The notes beneath the pieces are model-generated. The model was not told the origin of the DNA. It saw nothing but the letters and a program-made list of their open reading frames with translations, and searched no databases. Positions 9,275-18,503 of a stretch of 64,000 nucleotides of DNA are shown piece by piece. The translations under genes were made by a program, and so were the position numbers. Position 1 is the stretch's first letter; every line of letters begins with the position of its first letter. Source of the DNA: Leptolyngbya sp. SIOISBB (lineage in GTDB: Bacteria > Cyanobacteriota > Cyanobacteriia > Phormidesmidales > Phormidesmidaceae); the NCBI GenBank assembly GCA_010671905.1, contig JAAHII010000001.1, positions 4,092,001 to 4,156,000 on the forward strand, read 5' to 3'.

Positions 9275-10045
9275 TTAGAGGTTATCGAGTTGAGTTTTGA
9301 GCTCTTCTAGCTCGGCGTCAACTGCGGCATCTTTAGGGGCGGCAACCGGTTCATCCGCCGCTGGCAATTGACCTTGGTCGGTGGAACCGCCAGACAGTTG
9401 GGCTTTCATGGCGGCTAATTCGGCATCCACGTCACCGCCTGCTTCTAATGCGGCAAATTGACTTTCTAAGTCAGAACCGGCCAATTCTTGCGCAGCTTGA
9501 GACTTGGCTTCCATCATCAGAACCTTTTCTTCCATGCGCTCAAAGGCGCCCATAGCGCTGTTTGTGTTCATGGAAGTCATGGTGCTTTGCAGCTGTTCGT
9601 TAGCCTTGGCTGCACTCACCCGGGCCTTCAGCATGTCTTTCTTCGTCTTGGCTTCAGAAATTTTGCTTTCCAGGCCAATCAAATTTTTCTTGAGTTGATC
9701 AACTTGAACGCCTTGATTATCAAGTTGAGTTTTTAAAGCTGTAGCAGTTTCAGATTGGGTCTTTTTACGAGTCAGGGCTTCTCGGGCTAGATTTTCATCT
9801 CCCTTTTGCAAAGCCAGTTGCGCCCGCTGTTGCCACGTATTCGCTTCTGACTGGGCTCGCTCGTACTGCTGTTGAACGCGCTTTTGAGATGCGATCGCCT
9901 TAGCCACGGCCTGCCGCATTTGAACCAGGTCTTCCTGCATGTCAACGATGGCCTGATCCAAGATCTTTTCTGGATCTTCCGCGCTGCTAACCGCAGCGTT
10001 GAGATTAGAGCGAACGACGCGGCTGACTCGATCAAACAACCCCAT
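9275..10045 (-). CDS. vipp1: Vipp1/IM30, PspA-family membrane-remodelling protein
   Basis: The protein begins MGLFDRVSRVVRSNLNA, the amphipathic membrane-binding helix of the PspA/IM30 family. Long coiled-coil helices follow to about residue 185. Unlike bacterial PspA it continues with a linker and a C-terminal helix (AELEELKTQLDNL). This extra Vc segment marks Vipp1, needed for thylakoid formation and membrane repair. The family is an ESCRT-III relative that forms rings and rods. The gene is monocistronic with its own terminator. The 256-residue length fits. Confidence 0.93.
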   Translation of the reverse strand: MGLFDRVSRVVRSNLNAAVSSAEDPEKILDQAIVDMQEDLVQMRQAVAKAIASQKRVQQQYERAQSEANTWQQRAQLALQKGDENLAREALTRKKTQSETATALKTQLDNQGVQVDQLKKNLIGLESKISEAKTKKDMLKARVSAAKANEQLQSTMTSMNTNSAMGAFERMEEKVLMMEAKSQAAQELAGSDLESQFAALEAGGDVDAELAAMKAQLSGGSTDQGQLPAADEPVAAPKDAAVDAELEELKTQLDNL

Positions 10046-10444
10046 GATTCTGTAATTCCTTTTAAATTAGCTGTTTTACAGGGAGGCACCTCCCAATCAG
10101 TCTCGTAACCTTGAATGATATTCTTCGGCTGGGAGCCTAAATCATCAGGAGAAACCCGATGCAGGCTAGAGAATGAGGACAAACAACAGGGCGGTTGCCT
10201 GCTCTAGTCTTAACACATGACTCCTCTGACTGAGGAATTCTGCCAAATTGCTTTAATTTAGTGCGATCGCCGCTACCAGTGACGCCATAGCAAGTTGTCA
10301 TCAACCAGTAGAGATCGCCGATCTGGATTAGCCCCTCGGGGTTGTTCGCACACACTCAACCTGAGCCGCCCGCCTGCTAAATCTGAGACAAACTTGTCAG
10401 TTGCTAGTTGAAGTAGGTAACCCTAGATAGCCGCCAGAGTGAGG
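10046..10444. other. Intergenic region upstream of vipp1
   Basis: This 399-bp region holds the vipp1 promoter and the 3' side of the small gene at 10445-10726. It contains a GTGCGATCGCCG HIP1 site. I see no supported ORF: the minus-strand frame at 10137-10355 has no domain and poor composition. No obvious hairpin or repeat was found. Confidence 0.4.
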
Positions 10445-10726
10445 CTACTCGTTAGCAACGTCGGTCAAATCCTGCGCTTCCCATTTCAAGACCGAGGCGT
10501 TGATGCCCTGTTCCTGCTTTCGTTTAGAGTCGGCTTCGAACCACTGGATAATTTGCTGATGGGTCAAGTCCTCAATCGAGACCTCTAAATCTTGCGCGAT
10601 CACCTTTAGTAATTTGCCCGTAGAAATCGTCAGCCGAGTAAGGAATTTTTCGGGAGATGTGAGCAGGGCTTTATCAACTTCGGCAGATTCTTCCGGAGTG
10701 AGGAATTGAACGGATTGGTCGAGCAT
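10445..10726 (-). CDS. Conserved hypothetical protein
   Basis: This 93-residue acidic soluble protein (MLDQSVQFLTPEESAEVDKALL to DLTDVANE) appears entirely helical. No catalytic motif or known domain is visible. The sequence PEKFLTRLTISTGKLLKVIA looks like a conserved core, and I believe similar proteins are widespread in cyanobacteria, but no role can be given. It lies 96 bp downstream of the symporter gene on the same strand and could be cotranscribed. Confidence 0.6.
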   Translation of the reverse strand: MLDQSVQFLTPEESAEVDKALLTSPEKFLTRLTISTGKLLKVIAQDLEVSIEDLTHQQIIQWFEADSKRKQEQGINASVLKWEAQDLTDVANE

Positions 10727-10822
10727 TGCGGTATGAGGGTGGCAGGGTGATCGGATAGCAACATCACTGACCAGGGCAAGAGCTTGATCAGCCGCCGGTC
10801 AGCACTACCCGATCCCAGCATA

Positions 10823-12259
10823 CTAAGAATGGAGGGTAGTTTCAGTTTTTGGGGTACGGCTGCCCCACCAAGCACCAATGAGATACCCAGCAGTACAGAT
10901 GATTAATCCATAAACGTTAACCCCAAGATCGACAGCATATTTGCCGCCACCTAAACTCATCCAGGTCGGAAACAGGGTGGTACTGAGAGCACTCTCAAAT
11001 ACTCGCAAAATGCCAAAAATCAGTCCTGGCCAAAAAGCCAGATGAAAGCTGAGAGCACCGGCACCGCGTAAAAAAGCCAGGAGAAAGATCGGGGCTAGAC
11101 CCATCACCATCGTGCCGCTGATCGTCGTGGCCATAATGATGGCAGGGCCGAGCTGATCGCCCATGTAAATACTCAGCAGCGGCACGTTGCCCAGCAGGGC
11201 GATCGCCACAATCCACCAGCGTCCGATAAAGGCTTGGGTTTCAGTCGGCATCCCTTTGCGATTATCCCAGTCGCGAGCTCCCAGTTTCGCCACACTAGAA
11301 AAGGTGGAATCCAGGGTCGAGCCCGCACTCGTGAGCATGATGGCGTTAAATACCAGCAACATCGGCAGACCGAATAGAGCGGGCACGGTATAGCTGGGAG
11401 CCCCTTCTACGCCAAAGGCACGGGCATATAGCCCTACGGAACTGAAGAGCAGAATAAAGCCGCCGCTAATCAAGCCAGCCCAGATAAAGGCTTTGACCAT
11501 CGTGCGAGGGCCTGTGATGAAGGCGCGATCGGTCATCACGGGGTCATGAAAGGGGTAGCTGAAAATTTGCACGAAAGCCAAACCGCAGAAAGTTAAACCT
11601 GCGAGGCGAGTGTCGGCATCCACAGCGGGCAGTCCCTGGCTGACTAAGCCCGGCCCCAACGTAGCCAGGATGATGACGAGGAGCACCGCTGCCAGCAACA
11701 TTTGAGCACCATCGGTGAGCAAGCTGCTCCGCAAGCCGCCCAGTAGGCTATAAAACACCGTGAATGCTGTGACAATCAAGGCGGCGAGCCAATAACCGGC
11801 ACTTCCCTCAGCTCCAAAATAGAGCGAAAACACCTTGGTGTTGGACCACACTTCGTTCAAGAGACGGATCGCGATCGCAATCAAAAACAGGCGGGAACAC
11901 AGTAGCCCATATTTGCTGACCAGAAATTCGGGAATCGAGCGGTAGCCCCCGCGAGTCCGGAGGAAATAGAGGGCGATCGCCGCCGTGACAAAGCTGAGGT
12001 AGTAAATGCTGTAACCAATACCCCCTAAGATGCCGAAAGCATTGCCCAAGGTTGCAGCATTGTCGATGGACTTGGCAAAAATCCAGGAAATCGCGGCACT
12101 GGCAACGAGGAGCCAGAGACCAGGCGCTTGACCATTTTTAGATTGGCCTTCAAAAAATTCTGGGGCAGTGACTCGTTGCGGCGTTGTTTGGCGCACCAGG
12201 TAGAAAATGACGCCGCCATAGCTGGCCAAGAGCGCCCAGGTAATGGTTGTAATGAGCAT
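10823..12259 (-). CDS. Sodium:solute symporter (SSS family)
   Basis: From the ATG at 12259 (MLITTITWALLASYGG) the protein has 478 residues and about 12-13 predicted membrane helices. The layout and the FAKSIDNAATLGNAFG and STLDSTFSSVAKLGARDW segments are those of sodium/solute symporters (PutP/PanF-like fold). The frame is open upstream to 12331, but the extra 24 residues are hydrophilic and lack family similarity. The transported solute cannot be deduced; amino acids, urea or organic acids are all possible. It follows the metallophosphoesterase-like gene on the same strand with a 75-bp gap. Confidence 0.8.
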   Translation of the reverse strand: MLITTITWALLASYGGVIFYLVRQTTPQRVTAPEFFEGQSKNGQAPGLWLLVASAAISWIFAKSIDNAATLGNAFGILGGIGYSIYYLSFVTAAIALYFLRTRGGYRSIPEFLVSKYGLLCSRLFLIAIAIRLLNEVWSNTKVFSLYFGAEGSAGYWLAALIVTAFTVFYSLLGGLRSSLLTDGAQMLLAAVLLVIILATLGPGLVSQGLPAVDADTRLAGLTFCGLAFVQIFSYPFHDPVMTDRAFITGPRTMVKAFIWAGLISGGFILLFSSVGLYARAFGVEGAPSYTVPALFGLPMLLVFNAIMLTSAGSTLDSTFSSVAKLGARDWDNRKGMPTETQAFIGRWWIVAIALLGNVPLLSIYMGDQLGPAIIMATTISGTMVMGLAPIFLLAFLRGAGALSFHLAFWPGLIFGILRVFESALSTTLFPTWMSLGGGKYAVDLGVNVYGLIICTAGYLIGAWWGSRTPKTETTLHS

Positions 12260-12334
12260 AGTCAGAGAATCATGAGGTGAAGCAAAAACTAAGGGATTTT
12301 CTCCAGGGAAAAGATTCCTCCGGGGAGACATATC

Positions 12335-13195
12335 TTACCGAGGCGGCGCTGATGTCGATAGGGGTGCGGTGGGTAATCGCGATCGCACGCGCCGTTCTGC
12401 TAATGGCAAGATCTCAGCACAGGTTGTCCAGACGCCTGTCAGCAGAGACCGTTGAAATTCGATGGGTAGTCCCTCACGGGCCATGGCTTGCACGACCGGT
12501 TGAGGATCGTAACTCAACGGCCTAACCTGAGGAATGGGTGCTGCGGTTCCGGTAGCCCAGGCCATCTCAGCAAAATACACATGGGGGCGTCCCTCATGCG
12601 CTGGACGTCCCAGCACGCCAACGTTGCACCAAAAGCCTTGAGCCACTGTGCGGATCCATGGAATGCCGGTGTGGGTGGCAAAAATGCCGTCCACCTTCAC
12701 TCGTTCTAGACAGTCGTCAATCCACTGGTTGGCGGTGTCCGATTCCCAGACAAACTCATTCACGATGTCGGGACTGCCATGGCACAGCAAAAATTGGCGA
12801 TCGCGCCACCGTAACCGAATCAACTGGGGCAAGGTTCGGAGCCATTGGCGATGCGCTGGGGCCGTATGAGCGTAGGTGTAGTCGTAGCTGATTTGGGCAA
12901 ATTGTTGATCCCGAGGATCGGTATAGCCGCAGCCACAGTCTCGCTCGCCATCGCCGATCGCTTGGTCATAATTGCCCTGTACGCAAATCACCTCAGTCTG
13001 CCGCAATAGGTCCAGCGTGCGATTAGGTAATGGGCCAAAGCCTCCGATGTCACCCAAGCAAAAGCGGTACTCAACGTCCTGAGTGGTGGCTAAAAATGCA
13101 TTTACAGCACCAAAGTTGCTGTAAGGTCCTCCACACAACGCGATGCGATCGCACCCAGCCGGAATCTCAAACTCAAGGGTTTTCAAATACGTCAC
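12335..13195 (-). CDS. Calcineurin-like metallophosphoesterase family protein, motif I altered
   Basis: The 286-residue protein shows most of the metallophosphoesterase signature: GDIGGFGP (residues 48-55), GNYD (74-77), LCHGSP and THTGIPW. The first metal-binding motif, normally DxH, is replaced by CGGPYSN near residues 21-27. One metal site is therefore probably lost or remodelled. A cysteine-rich CGCGYTDPRD segment follows GNYD. The fold is confident, but whether it hydrolyses phosphoesters is open. The start codon at 13195 is followed directly by the first beta strand. Confidence 0.7.
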   Translation of the reverse strand: MTYLKTLEFEIPAGCDRIALCGGPYSNFGAVNAFLATTQDVEYRFCLGDIGGFGPLPNRTLDLLRQTEVICVQGNYDQAIGDGERDCGCGYTDPRDQQFAQISYDYTYAHTAPAHRQWLRTLPQLIRLRWRDRQFLLCHGSPDIVNEFVWESDTANQWIDDCLERVKVDGIFATHTGIPWIRTVAQGFWCNVGVLGRPAHEGRPHVYFAEMAWATGTAAPIPQVRPLSYDPQPVVQAMAREGLPIEFQRSLLTGVWTTCAEILPLAERRVRSRLPTAPLSTSAPPR

Positions 13196-13594
13196 AAGTC
13201 ACTCGCTAGAAAGTGCTGGCAAATGCAGGACTGACAAGGAGTCTGCAAATTCAATCAAGCCTACCGTGACAGAGAACGCTGAGGATTGTCTGAGAATCTC
13301 ACCAGAAAATCATTGAAAAAGATAATGGCCTGCCCCAAACCGGCACGGCTTTCCGTTCAATCGCAGGCTTTGTATGATGAAGCGGAGGTTTCACCTGGCG
13401 CAGTCAACATCTTCCGGAGATCTGAGCCGCCGAATTGTAGATTGAGCCATCGTTTGAAACAGCCACATCGGCGAAGCTGCTGACCAGTCATGACGCTGGA
13501 CGCTAATCATTGCGCAACTGCTGTGCAAGAGCTGGAGCAAGCGTTACCGATCACAGGGTGCTGATCGACTACCACTTTAACCAGGGAAGCATCC
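13196..13594. other. Intergenic region before the CHASE2 cyclase gene
   Basis: The 399-bp divergent gap separates the phosphoesterase-like gene from the CHASE2 cyclase. A 65-codon plus-strand frame (13286-13483) has no domain or clear ribosome-binding site and is probably chance. No repeat or riboswitch was recognised. Confidence 0.4.
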
Positions 13595-15592
13595 GTGGTG
13601 ATTTTTAAGCAGCTCAAAGTATTAGCGCAGGGGCCGCTCCGTCAAGGGCTTGCCTGGTGGCGCTCACAATGGCCAAATCTGACTGTCATTGGCGTCGTCA
13701 GTGTGACCCTGTCGTCAGGCGTGACCGGCCTCACGCAGTTAGGCGTCCTCGAAAGTTTGGAACAAAAAGCCTACGACCAAATGATGCGGCTGCGCCAAAC
13801 GACGCGATCGCTACCGTCAGATGACCGGATCCTAATTGTGACCGTGACCGAGGCAGACCTGGAAACCCTCGCCGAATTTCCTTTGACCGATGGAACCATC
13901 GCTCAGGCAATTGACCGCTTGCAAGTTCATGAGCCTGTCGCCATTGGACTGGATATGTTTCGAGCTATCCCCAAGCCTCCTGGCCGGGATGACCTGTTGC
14001 GATCGCTGCAAGCAGACAATGTCGTCGTCATCACTCAGATTTCCAATACCGCCAGTGGCCCAGGCATTCCCCCGCCAACCGGTGTTGACCCTGCTCAAGT
14101 CAGTTTTAACGACGTTGTCGTCGATACTGATGGCACCATCCGACGGGCTTTACTCATCGCGGAACCGATTGGCCTGCCAGAGCATCCCTTTTTGTTTTCG
14201 TTTTCACTCCAGTTAGCAATGCGTTATCTAGCGACGCAGAATATCGTGCCGGAGGCCAGCAACCAAAATCCTGACTACATGCAGCTTGGCGAGACGACTC
14301 TGTGGCCGTTACAAGTGGGGGCAGGCGGCTATGCTGTGGTCGATGACGACGGCTACCAAGTCATGCTGGATTATCGTGATCGCCTCACCCCTGCGCGGGA
14401 AGTAACGTTGCAAGATGTCCTAAACGATCGCGTTGATCCAGCTTGGGTACGTGACAAAATCGTGCTGATCGGCATCACGGCCCCTAGCTTCAAAGATTTG
14501 TTCTATACGCCTTTTACCGCTGGGATGAGCGAAGATACTCACCAGATGCCAGGGGTGGTGATTCATGCGCAGATGGTGAGCCAATGGTTGGATATCGCAA
14601 CGGGCGATCGCCCGCTCATGGGCCTGAGTCAACCCTGGCAAGAGTGGTTGTGGTGTCTAGGGTGGGCCTTAGTCGGGGGCACGCTGGCTTGGTATCTGCA
14701 CCATCCGATTACGCTGACCGCGAGTGAAACTGGCGTGTTTATTGCCATTGCAGTGAGTGGCTACGGTCTGTTTGTCACCCAGGGTTGGGTACCCATCGTG
14801 GCACCCGGACTGACGGTATTGGGCACCAGTGGGGTGGTGTTGGCCTACCAAGCCCAGCAGTCGCTGCGGCAGCGCCAGATGATGCAAGTGCTACTGGGGC
14901 AGACGGCCTCGCCGGAAGTTGCTAAAGCCCTTTGGGAAAATCGCGATCGCCTGTTGAAATCGGGCAAATTGCCGGGGCAAGACATGATTGCCACCATGAT
15001 GTTTACCGATCTACGGGGCTTTAGCACCCTGGCCGAAATCACGCCTCCAGAACAGTTGTTGGAATGGCTCAATCACTATCTGGAGGCCATGGCCGAGGAA
15101 ATTCAAGCCCATCATGGCATCATCAATAAATTTACCGGCGATGGCTTACTGGCAGCATTTGGTGTGCCCATTGCCAGCACCACTTCAGAGGCGATCGCCG
15201 CTGACGCCCAAGCGGCCGTGGCCTGTGCCTTGAGTATGGCCACTCGGCTAGCGACGATCAACCAAGAGCGCCAGCAGCTGCATATCCCCCAATTAGAAAT
15301 GCGGGTTGGCATCTTTACGGGGCCGGTTGTCGTCGGCAGTCTGGGAGGCCATCACCGGATGGAATATGGCATTATCGGCGACAGCGTCAACGTGGCCTCA
15401 CGCCTAGAAAGCTTTGATAAAAGTCGTCAGCCCGACCACTGCCGCATCTTGATTGGCCAAGACACTCTGGACTACCTCAATGATGCCTTTGTCGTCGAAA
15501 CCTGGGGTGACCTATTGCTCAAAGGTCGCCAAGCTGACATCGGAGTCTATCGGGTCATCGCTCACCAACCCGCCTTAGGGAAAACTGCCTAA
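13595..15592 (+). CDS. CHASE2-domain adenylate/guanylate cyclase receptor
   Basis: The predicted product is a membrane receptor making cAMP or cGMP. It has an N-terminal membrane helix (about residues 28-50), an extracytoplasmic CHASE2 sensor (about 55-330, including GLDMFRAIP, VSFNDVVVDTDGTIRR, VLIGITAPSFKD and the PGVVIHAQMVSQ motif), three membrane helices (about 345-425) and a class III cyclase domain (about 465-640). Both metal aspartates are present (D472 in FTDLRG, D516 in KFTGDG), and K512 fits the purine-recognising lysine of adenylate cyclases. The start is GTG at 13595 or 13598. CHASE2 ligands are unknown. It is one of three CHASE2 receptors in the window. Confidence 0.9.
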   Translation: MVIFKQLKVLAQGPLRQGLAWWRSQWPNLTVIGVVSVTLSSGVTGLTQLGVLESLEQKAYDQMMRLRQTTRSLPSDDRILIVTVTEADLETLAEFPLTDGTIAQAIDRLQVHEPVAIGLDMFRAIPKPPGRDDLLRSLQADNVVVITQISNTASGPGIPPPTGVDPAQVSFNDVVVDTDGTIRRALLIAEPIGLPEHPFLFSFSLQLAMRYLATQNIVPEASNQNPDYMQLGETTLWPLQVGAGGYAVVDDDGYQVMLDYRDRLTPAREVTLQDVLNDRVDPAWVRDKIVLIGITAPSFKDLFYTPFTAGMSEDTHQMPGVVIHAQMVSQWLDIATGDRPLMGLSQPWQEWLWCLGWALVGGTLAWYLHHPITLTASETGVFIAIAVSGYGLFVTQGWVPIVAPGLTVLGTSGVVLAYQAQQSLRQRQMMQVLLGQTASPEVAKALWENRDRLLKSGKLPGQDMIATMMFTDLRGFSTLAEITPPEQLLEWLNHYLEAMAEEIQAHHGIINKFTGDGLLAAFGVPIASTTSEAIAADAQAAVACALSMATRLATINQERQQLHIPQLEMRVGIFTGPVVVGSLGGHHRMEYGIIGDSVNVASRLESFDKSRQPDHCRILIGQDTLDYLNDAFVVETWGDLLLKGRQADIGVYRVIAHQPALGKTA

Positions 15593-15600
15593 ACTACAGC

Positions 15601-17364
15601 TTAGGTGGTTGTCGATAGGCTCTTGAGCAACTGCCAACAGGGCGCAAAGTGATCGGCTAAGACGTTATCCACTTGCCAGAATTCAGCGTAACTGTCTCCC
15701 GAACAAAAGCGGCTGATAAACACAATCATCAAGTCTTGAAACGGCAGCGGTGACTGCTCAGTGAACTGGGAATCGGTGTACAGAGTATTAATCACGTTCT
15801 GCAAGTGCAGCAGGTTGATCGCAATTTCAGCAAACAGACTCTCTTCGCTTTCCACGGTGGGCAGGTAGTGGTCACCATATTCCGTCAAAAAACAGTAGTG
15901 CATTTGAGCGATCGCCTTCTTTAGATTGACTTCTAATCGGGGGATCTGCTCTGCGCCTAGGTGCAGCAAGGGTGAGTCAGCTAGTAGTTCGATCTCTAGC
16001 GGCGAAGCCTCTGCCGGGGATAGGTGGATTTCTAACAGGGGCTGTAGCACCCGCAGAAATAAGAAATCTAAATCAGCCAAACTCAGATCTAAGTTGGCCG
16101 GGTAATCAGTGAAGGCAGAGGAACTCGGGAGTTGATGAGTCACCTGAGGATTGGTGAAGGTGAACTTGAACTCCGCAATGTCGGCCACTAGCTCTCCCAG
16201 CAGGTGGGTAAACAGTAGGCCGAGTCGCTGGCGTACCTCACCGTGAAAAAACTGCACCGCTTTGTCTTCATGCAGCGATACCAAAGGTCCCGCAAACTCA
16301 AACAATTCGCGGCAAGTCAAGGGACCAGCGGGAGTATAGGCCGTTTCGTGTGCCCGCAGCGCCTCACCGCAGTCGGCTAGAGCGGTGTAATCACTGTTGA
16401 ACTGGCTGAATAACAGTTGCCAGTAATGTCCCCAGATGTCGTGAACGAGGAACATCTCAGCATCTTTGGTAGGCAACACCCCGACACTTTTAGATAAACG
16501 CTGGATGACTTGTTCTGGGGGCATAGAGTCCGGCGAGGCGGCTTGAACGTGATAGCGATCGCTCACCGCCCGTGCCCAGCTGCTGCGAATCCCCTCAGGC
16601 TGACAGGGACCAAAGGTGGGGAACCGCTGAAATTTTTTGAAGGTAAAGGCTGACAGTTGTTGATGCAGTTGGCGCAGCGCACCCTCGTGTTCATTGGGAC
16701 ACAGCTGGCGCCAACCGGCAAAGTCTTCCAACGCCGGAAAGTCAATACAAAAGTAAAGCTGTGTGGGAGTCAACACCACGTTCAGCTTATCGGGATCGAT
16801 TAAAATGCCATCGAACAGTTCTTGAAACAGGGAGACAAACGGCTCGGTGGTGAGCGGCAGCGGCTTGTCTAGCGACAAACCGACCGTTTGCAGCACCGCC
16901 TCAATCAATCGGCGTTGGCGATCAATTTCAGTATCGACTTGATCAAGCTGAGCCACGATCGCATCCATGACCTGATCGGGCAGACCAAAACTCGCTCCCA
17001 TGGCCGCAATACCTACTGGCGTTGACCAACTAGTCGGTACTGGATCGGGTCGATAGCGGCTCAAGGTGGGCGAAGCTAACGTGCCGCGCCAGCCACTGCC
17101 CCCCACCGCAAAATACCGGCTGATCAGCAGAGCCGCTTCGACAAAAGCTTGCCGCACCGATAGTGGAATTTCTGGGACGGGGCGGGCTGCTCGATGAATG
17201 GGGTGAGCACAGGCCTGCAATGATTTTTGAATTTCGCGGATGCGATCGCGGCGACGTTCGATGAGAACCGGATCGGTGTTGTCAGTTTGAGAAATGAGAA
17301 ATCGCGACAAGGTCAACGCCTCGGCAATTTGCGATCGCTGCATAGCTGTCAAGCGCGAACCCAT
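15601..17364 (-). CDS. Large conserved protein of unknown function with His/Asp/Glu cluster
   Basis: I do not recognise this 587-residue protein. It appears soluble and mainly helical, without signal peptide or membrane helices. Between residues 308 and 398 it has a dense set of possible metal ligands: HDIWGH (308-313), AHETAY (338-343), HEDKAVQFFHGE (365-376) and a helix with E391, D395 and E398. This spacing on amphipathic helices recalls helical-bundle metalloenzymes, but no known family is matched. The upstream CHASE2-cyclase gene converges on it with only 8 bp between stop codons. An internal Met at 17343 is an alternative start. HIP1 sites within it suggest long residence in the genome. 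Confidence 0.7.
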   Translation of the reverse strand: MGSRLTAMQRSQIAEALTLSRFLISQTDNTDPVLIERRRDRIREIQKSLQACAHPIHRAARPVPEIPLSVRQAFVEAALLISRYFAVGGSGWRGTLASPTLSRYRPDPVPTSWSTPVGIAAMGASFGLPDQVMDAIVAQLDQVDTEIDRQRRLIEAVLQTVGLSLDKPLPLTTEPFVSLFQELFDGILIDPDKLNVVLTPTQLYFCIDFPALEDFAGWRQLCPNEHEGALRQLHQQLSAFTFKKFQRFPTFGPCQPEGIRSSWARAVSDRYHVQAASPDSMPPEQVIQRLSKSVGVLPTKDAEMFLVHDIWGHYWQLLFSQFNSDYTALADCGEALRAHETAYTPAGPLTCRELFEFAGPLVSLHEDKAVQFFHGEVRQRLGLLFTHLLGELVADIAEFKFTFTNPQVTHQLPSSSAFTDYPANLDLSLADLDFLFLRVLQPLLEIHLSPAEASPLEIELLADSPLLHLGAEQIPRLEVNLKKAIAQMHYCFLTEYGDHYLPTVESEESLFAEIAINLLHLQNVINTLYTDSQFTEQSPLPFQDLMIVFISRFCSGDSYAEFWQVDNVLADHFAPCWQLLKSLSTTT

Positions 17365-17501
17365 ACAACCTCTATTTCCACCTGTGCATCAAGGCCATGA
17401 CGATGAGCGATAGCTTGCTCCCCGTCATCATAGTCTGGGGACATGCGGAGTCACCAACCGCCAGGACAGTTTGCCCCATCGCCTCGATCGCCAGAAACTA
17501 G

Positions 17502-18407
17502 CTATTTGTCGTCGGCTTGCAGAGATAGGGCTTTCATCGCCGCCTGTTGGCTCACAGTTTGATAAAGATCGCGCAGGTGGGCCATGACAATGCGCGCGTC
17601 GTTAACCGGCAAAGGAATCGTGTCAAGCACATCCAGAACGGTATCGCTAGAGGGGGTAATGACGACCAGTGAGGGATCTAAGGGATGGTCATACTGCCAG
17701 AATTTTGTCACCTCTACTGGGGTATAGGTAGCGGTAGGCGCAGCGACCTCGGCAGTTGATTCAGGGGCCTCGGGCACGGTAGTTGCATCTTCACCATCTC
17801 CAGTAGTCACTGCTTGCTGGCGTTTTTGGCGCAGAGTAGCCAGGATTTGGGCGCGATCTCGCCCCCGCAGTTGAAACAAAATGAACGGATCTTCTCGGAA
17901 GAAGTCGCCGAGTTGGTAATACACCGCCGCAATGTGCTTACAGGGATTTTTGGGATCTGGACAATCACATTTGGAATGCACTTCAGACAGCTGAAATGGA
18001 AACAGGCTTAGCCCATTTGCCGTAAAGACACCTTCGATATCATCCGGCATTTCCCCCGCTAACAATTGCGCCGAGAATAACGCATGCTCGGCCAAGCTAT
18101 CGATCACATAGTTCCAATCTTCATCGGTAAAAGCATCTAACCAAATGGAGAGCTTATAGGGCTCATCGGCCGTGCCCTGTACCAGAGCGATGACCTTTGC
18201 CCCTTTGTACTCAATATTCAGAATGTGGCCTTCACGGGCATAGCGTCGCCCCCGTTCTAGCCGCTTTTTGAAGCGGTAATTGTTGAGCAAATCAACCCAA
18301 CGTTGCACCCACCAAGCTTCTTGGTCTAGTTCATAGTTGGGAGGCATGGAAGGGCTGCGGGTCATGGGCAGTGGCCGATAATCGAACGGTAATGGGGAAA
18401 CACTCAA
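17502..18407 (-). CDS. SWIM zinc-finger family protein
   Basis: The 301-residue protein carries a SWIM-type zinc finger in its middle (CDCPDPKNPCKHIAAVYYQL, about residues 147-166), of the CxCx(n)CxH type. It is preceded by a conserved segment, RFKKRLERGRRYAREGHIL. In cyanobacteria such proteins often accompany SNF2/Rad54-like helicases, and a nucleic-acid-binding accessory role is usually assumed. No helicase lies next to it here. The C-terminal part has an Ala/Thr/Glu-rich linker. The start may be the later Met at 18365 (MTRSPSMPP). Confidence 0.85.
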   Translation of the reverse strand: MSVSPLPFDYRPLPMTRSPSMPPNYELDQEAWWVQRWVDLLNNYRFKKRLERGRRYAREGHILNIEYKGAKVIALVQGTADEPYKLSIWLDAFTDEDWNYVIDSLAEHALFSAQLLAGEMPDDIEGVFTANGLSLFPFQLSEVHSKCDCPDPKNPCKHIAAVYYQLGDFFREDPFILFQLRGRDRAQILATLRQKRQQAVTTGDGEDATTVPEAPESTAEVAAPTATYTPVEVTKFWQYDHPLDPSLVVITPSSDTVLDVLDTIPLPVNDARIVMAHLRDLYQTVSQQAAMKALSLQADDK

Positions 18408-18503
18408 GCCGGAACCAGGATAAAGTGCCCTGACGATGATTGCATCATCCAGCCATCATGACGGTGAGCAAACCATCGGGCGAGGCTCAAGAATAGCCTA
18501 GTT

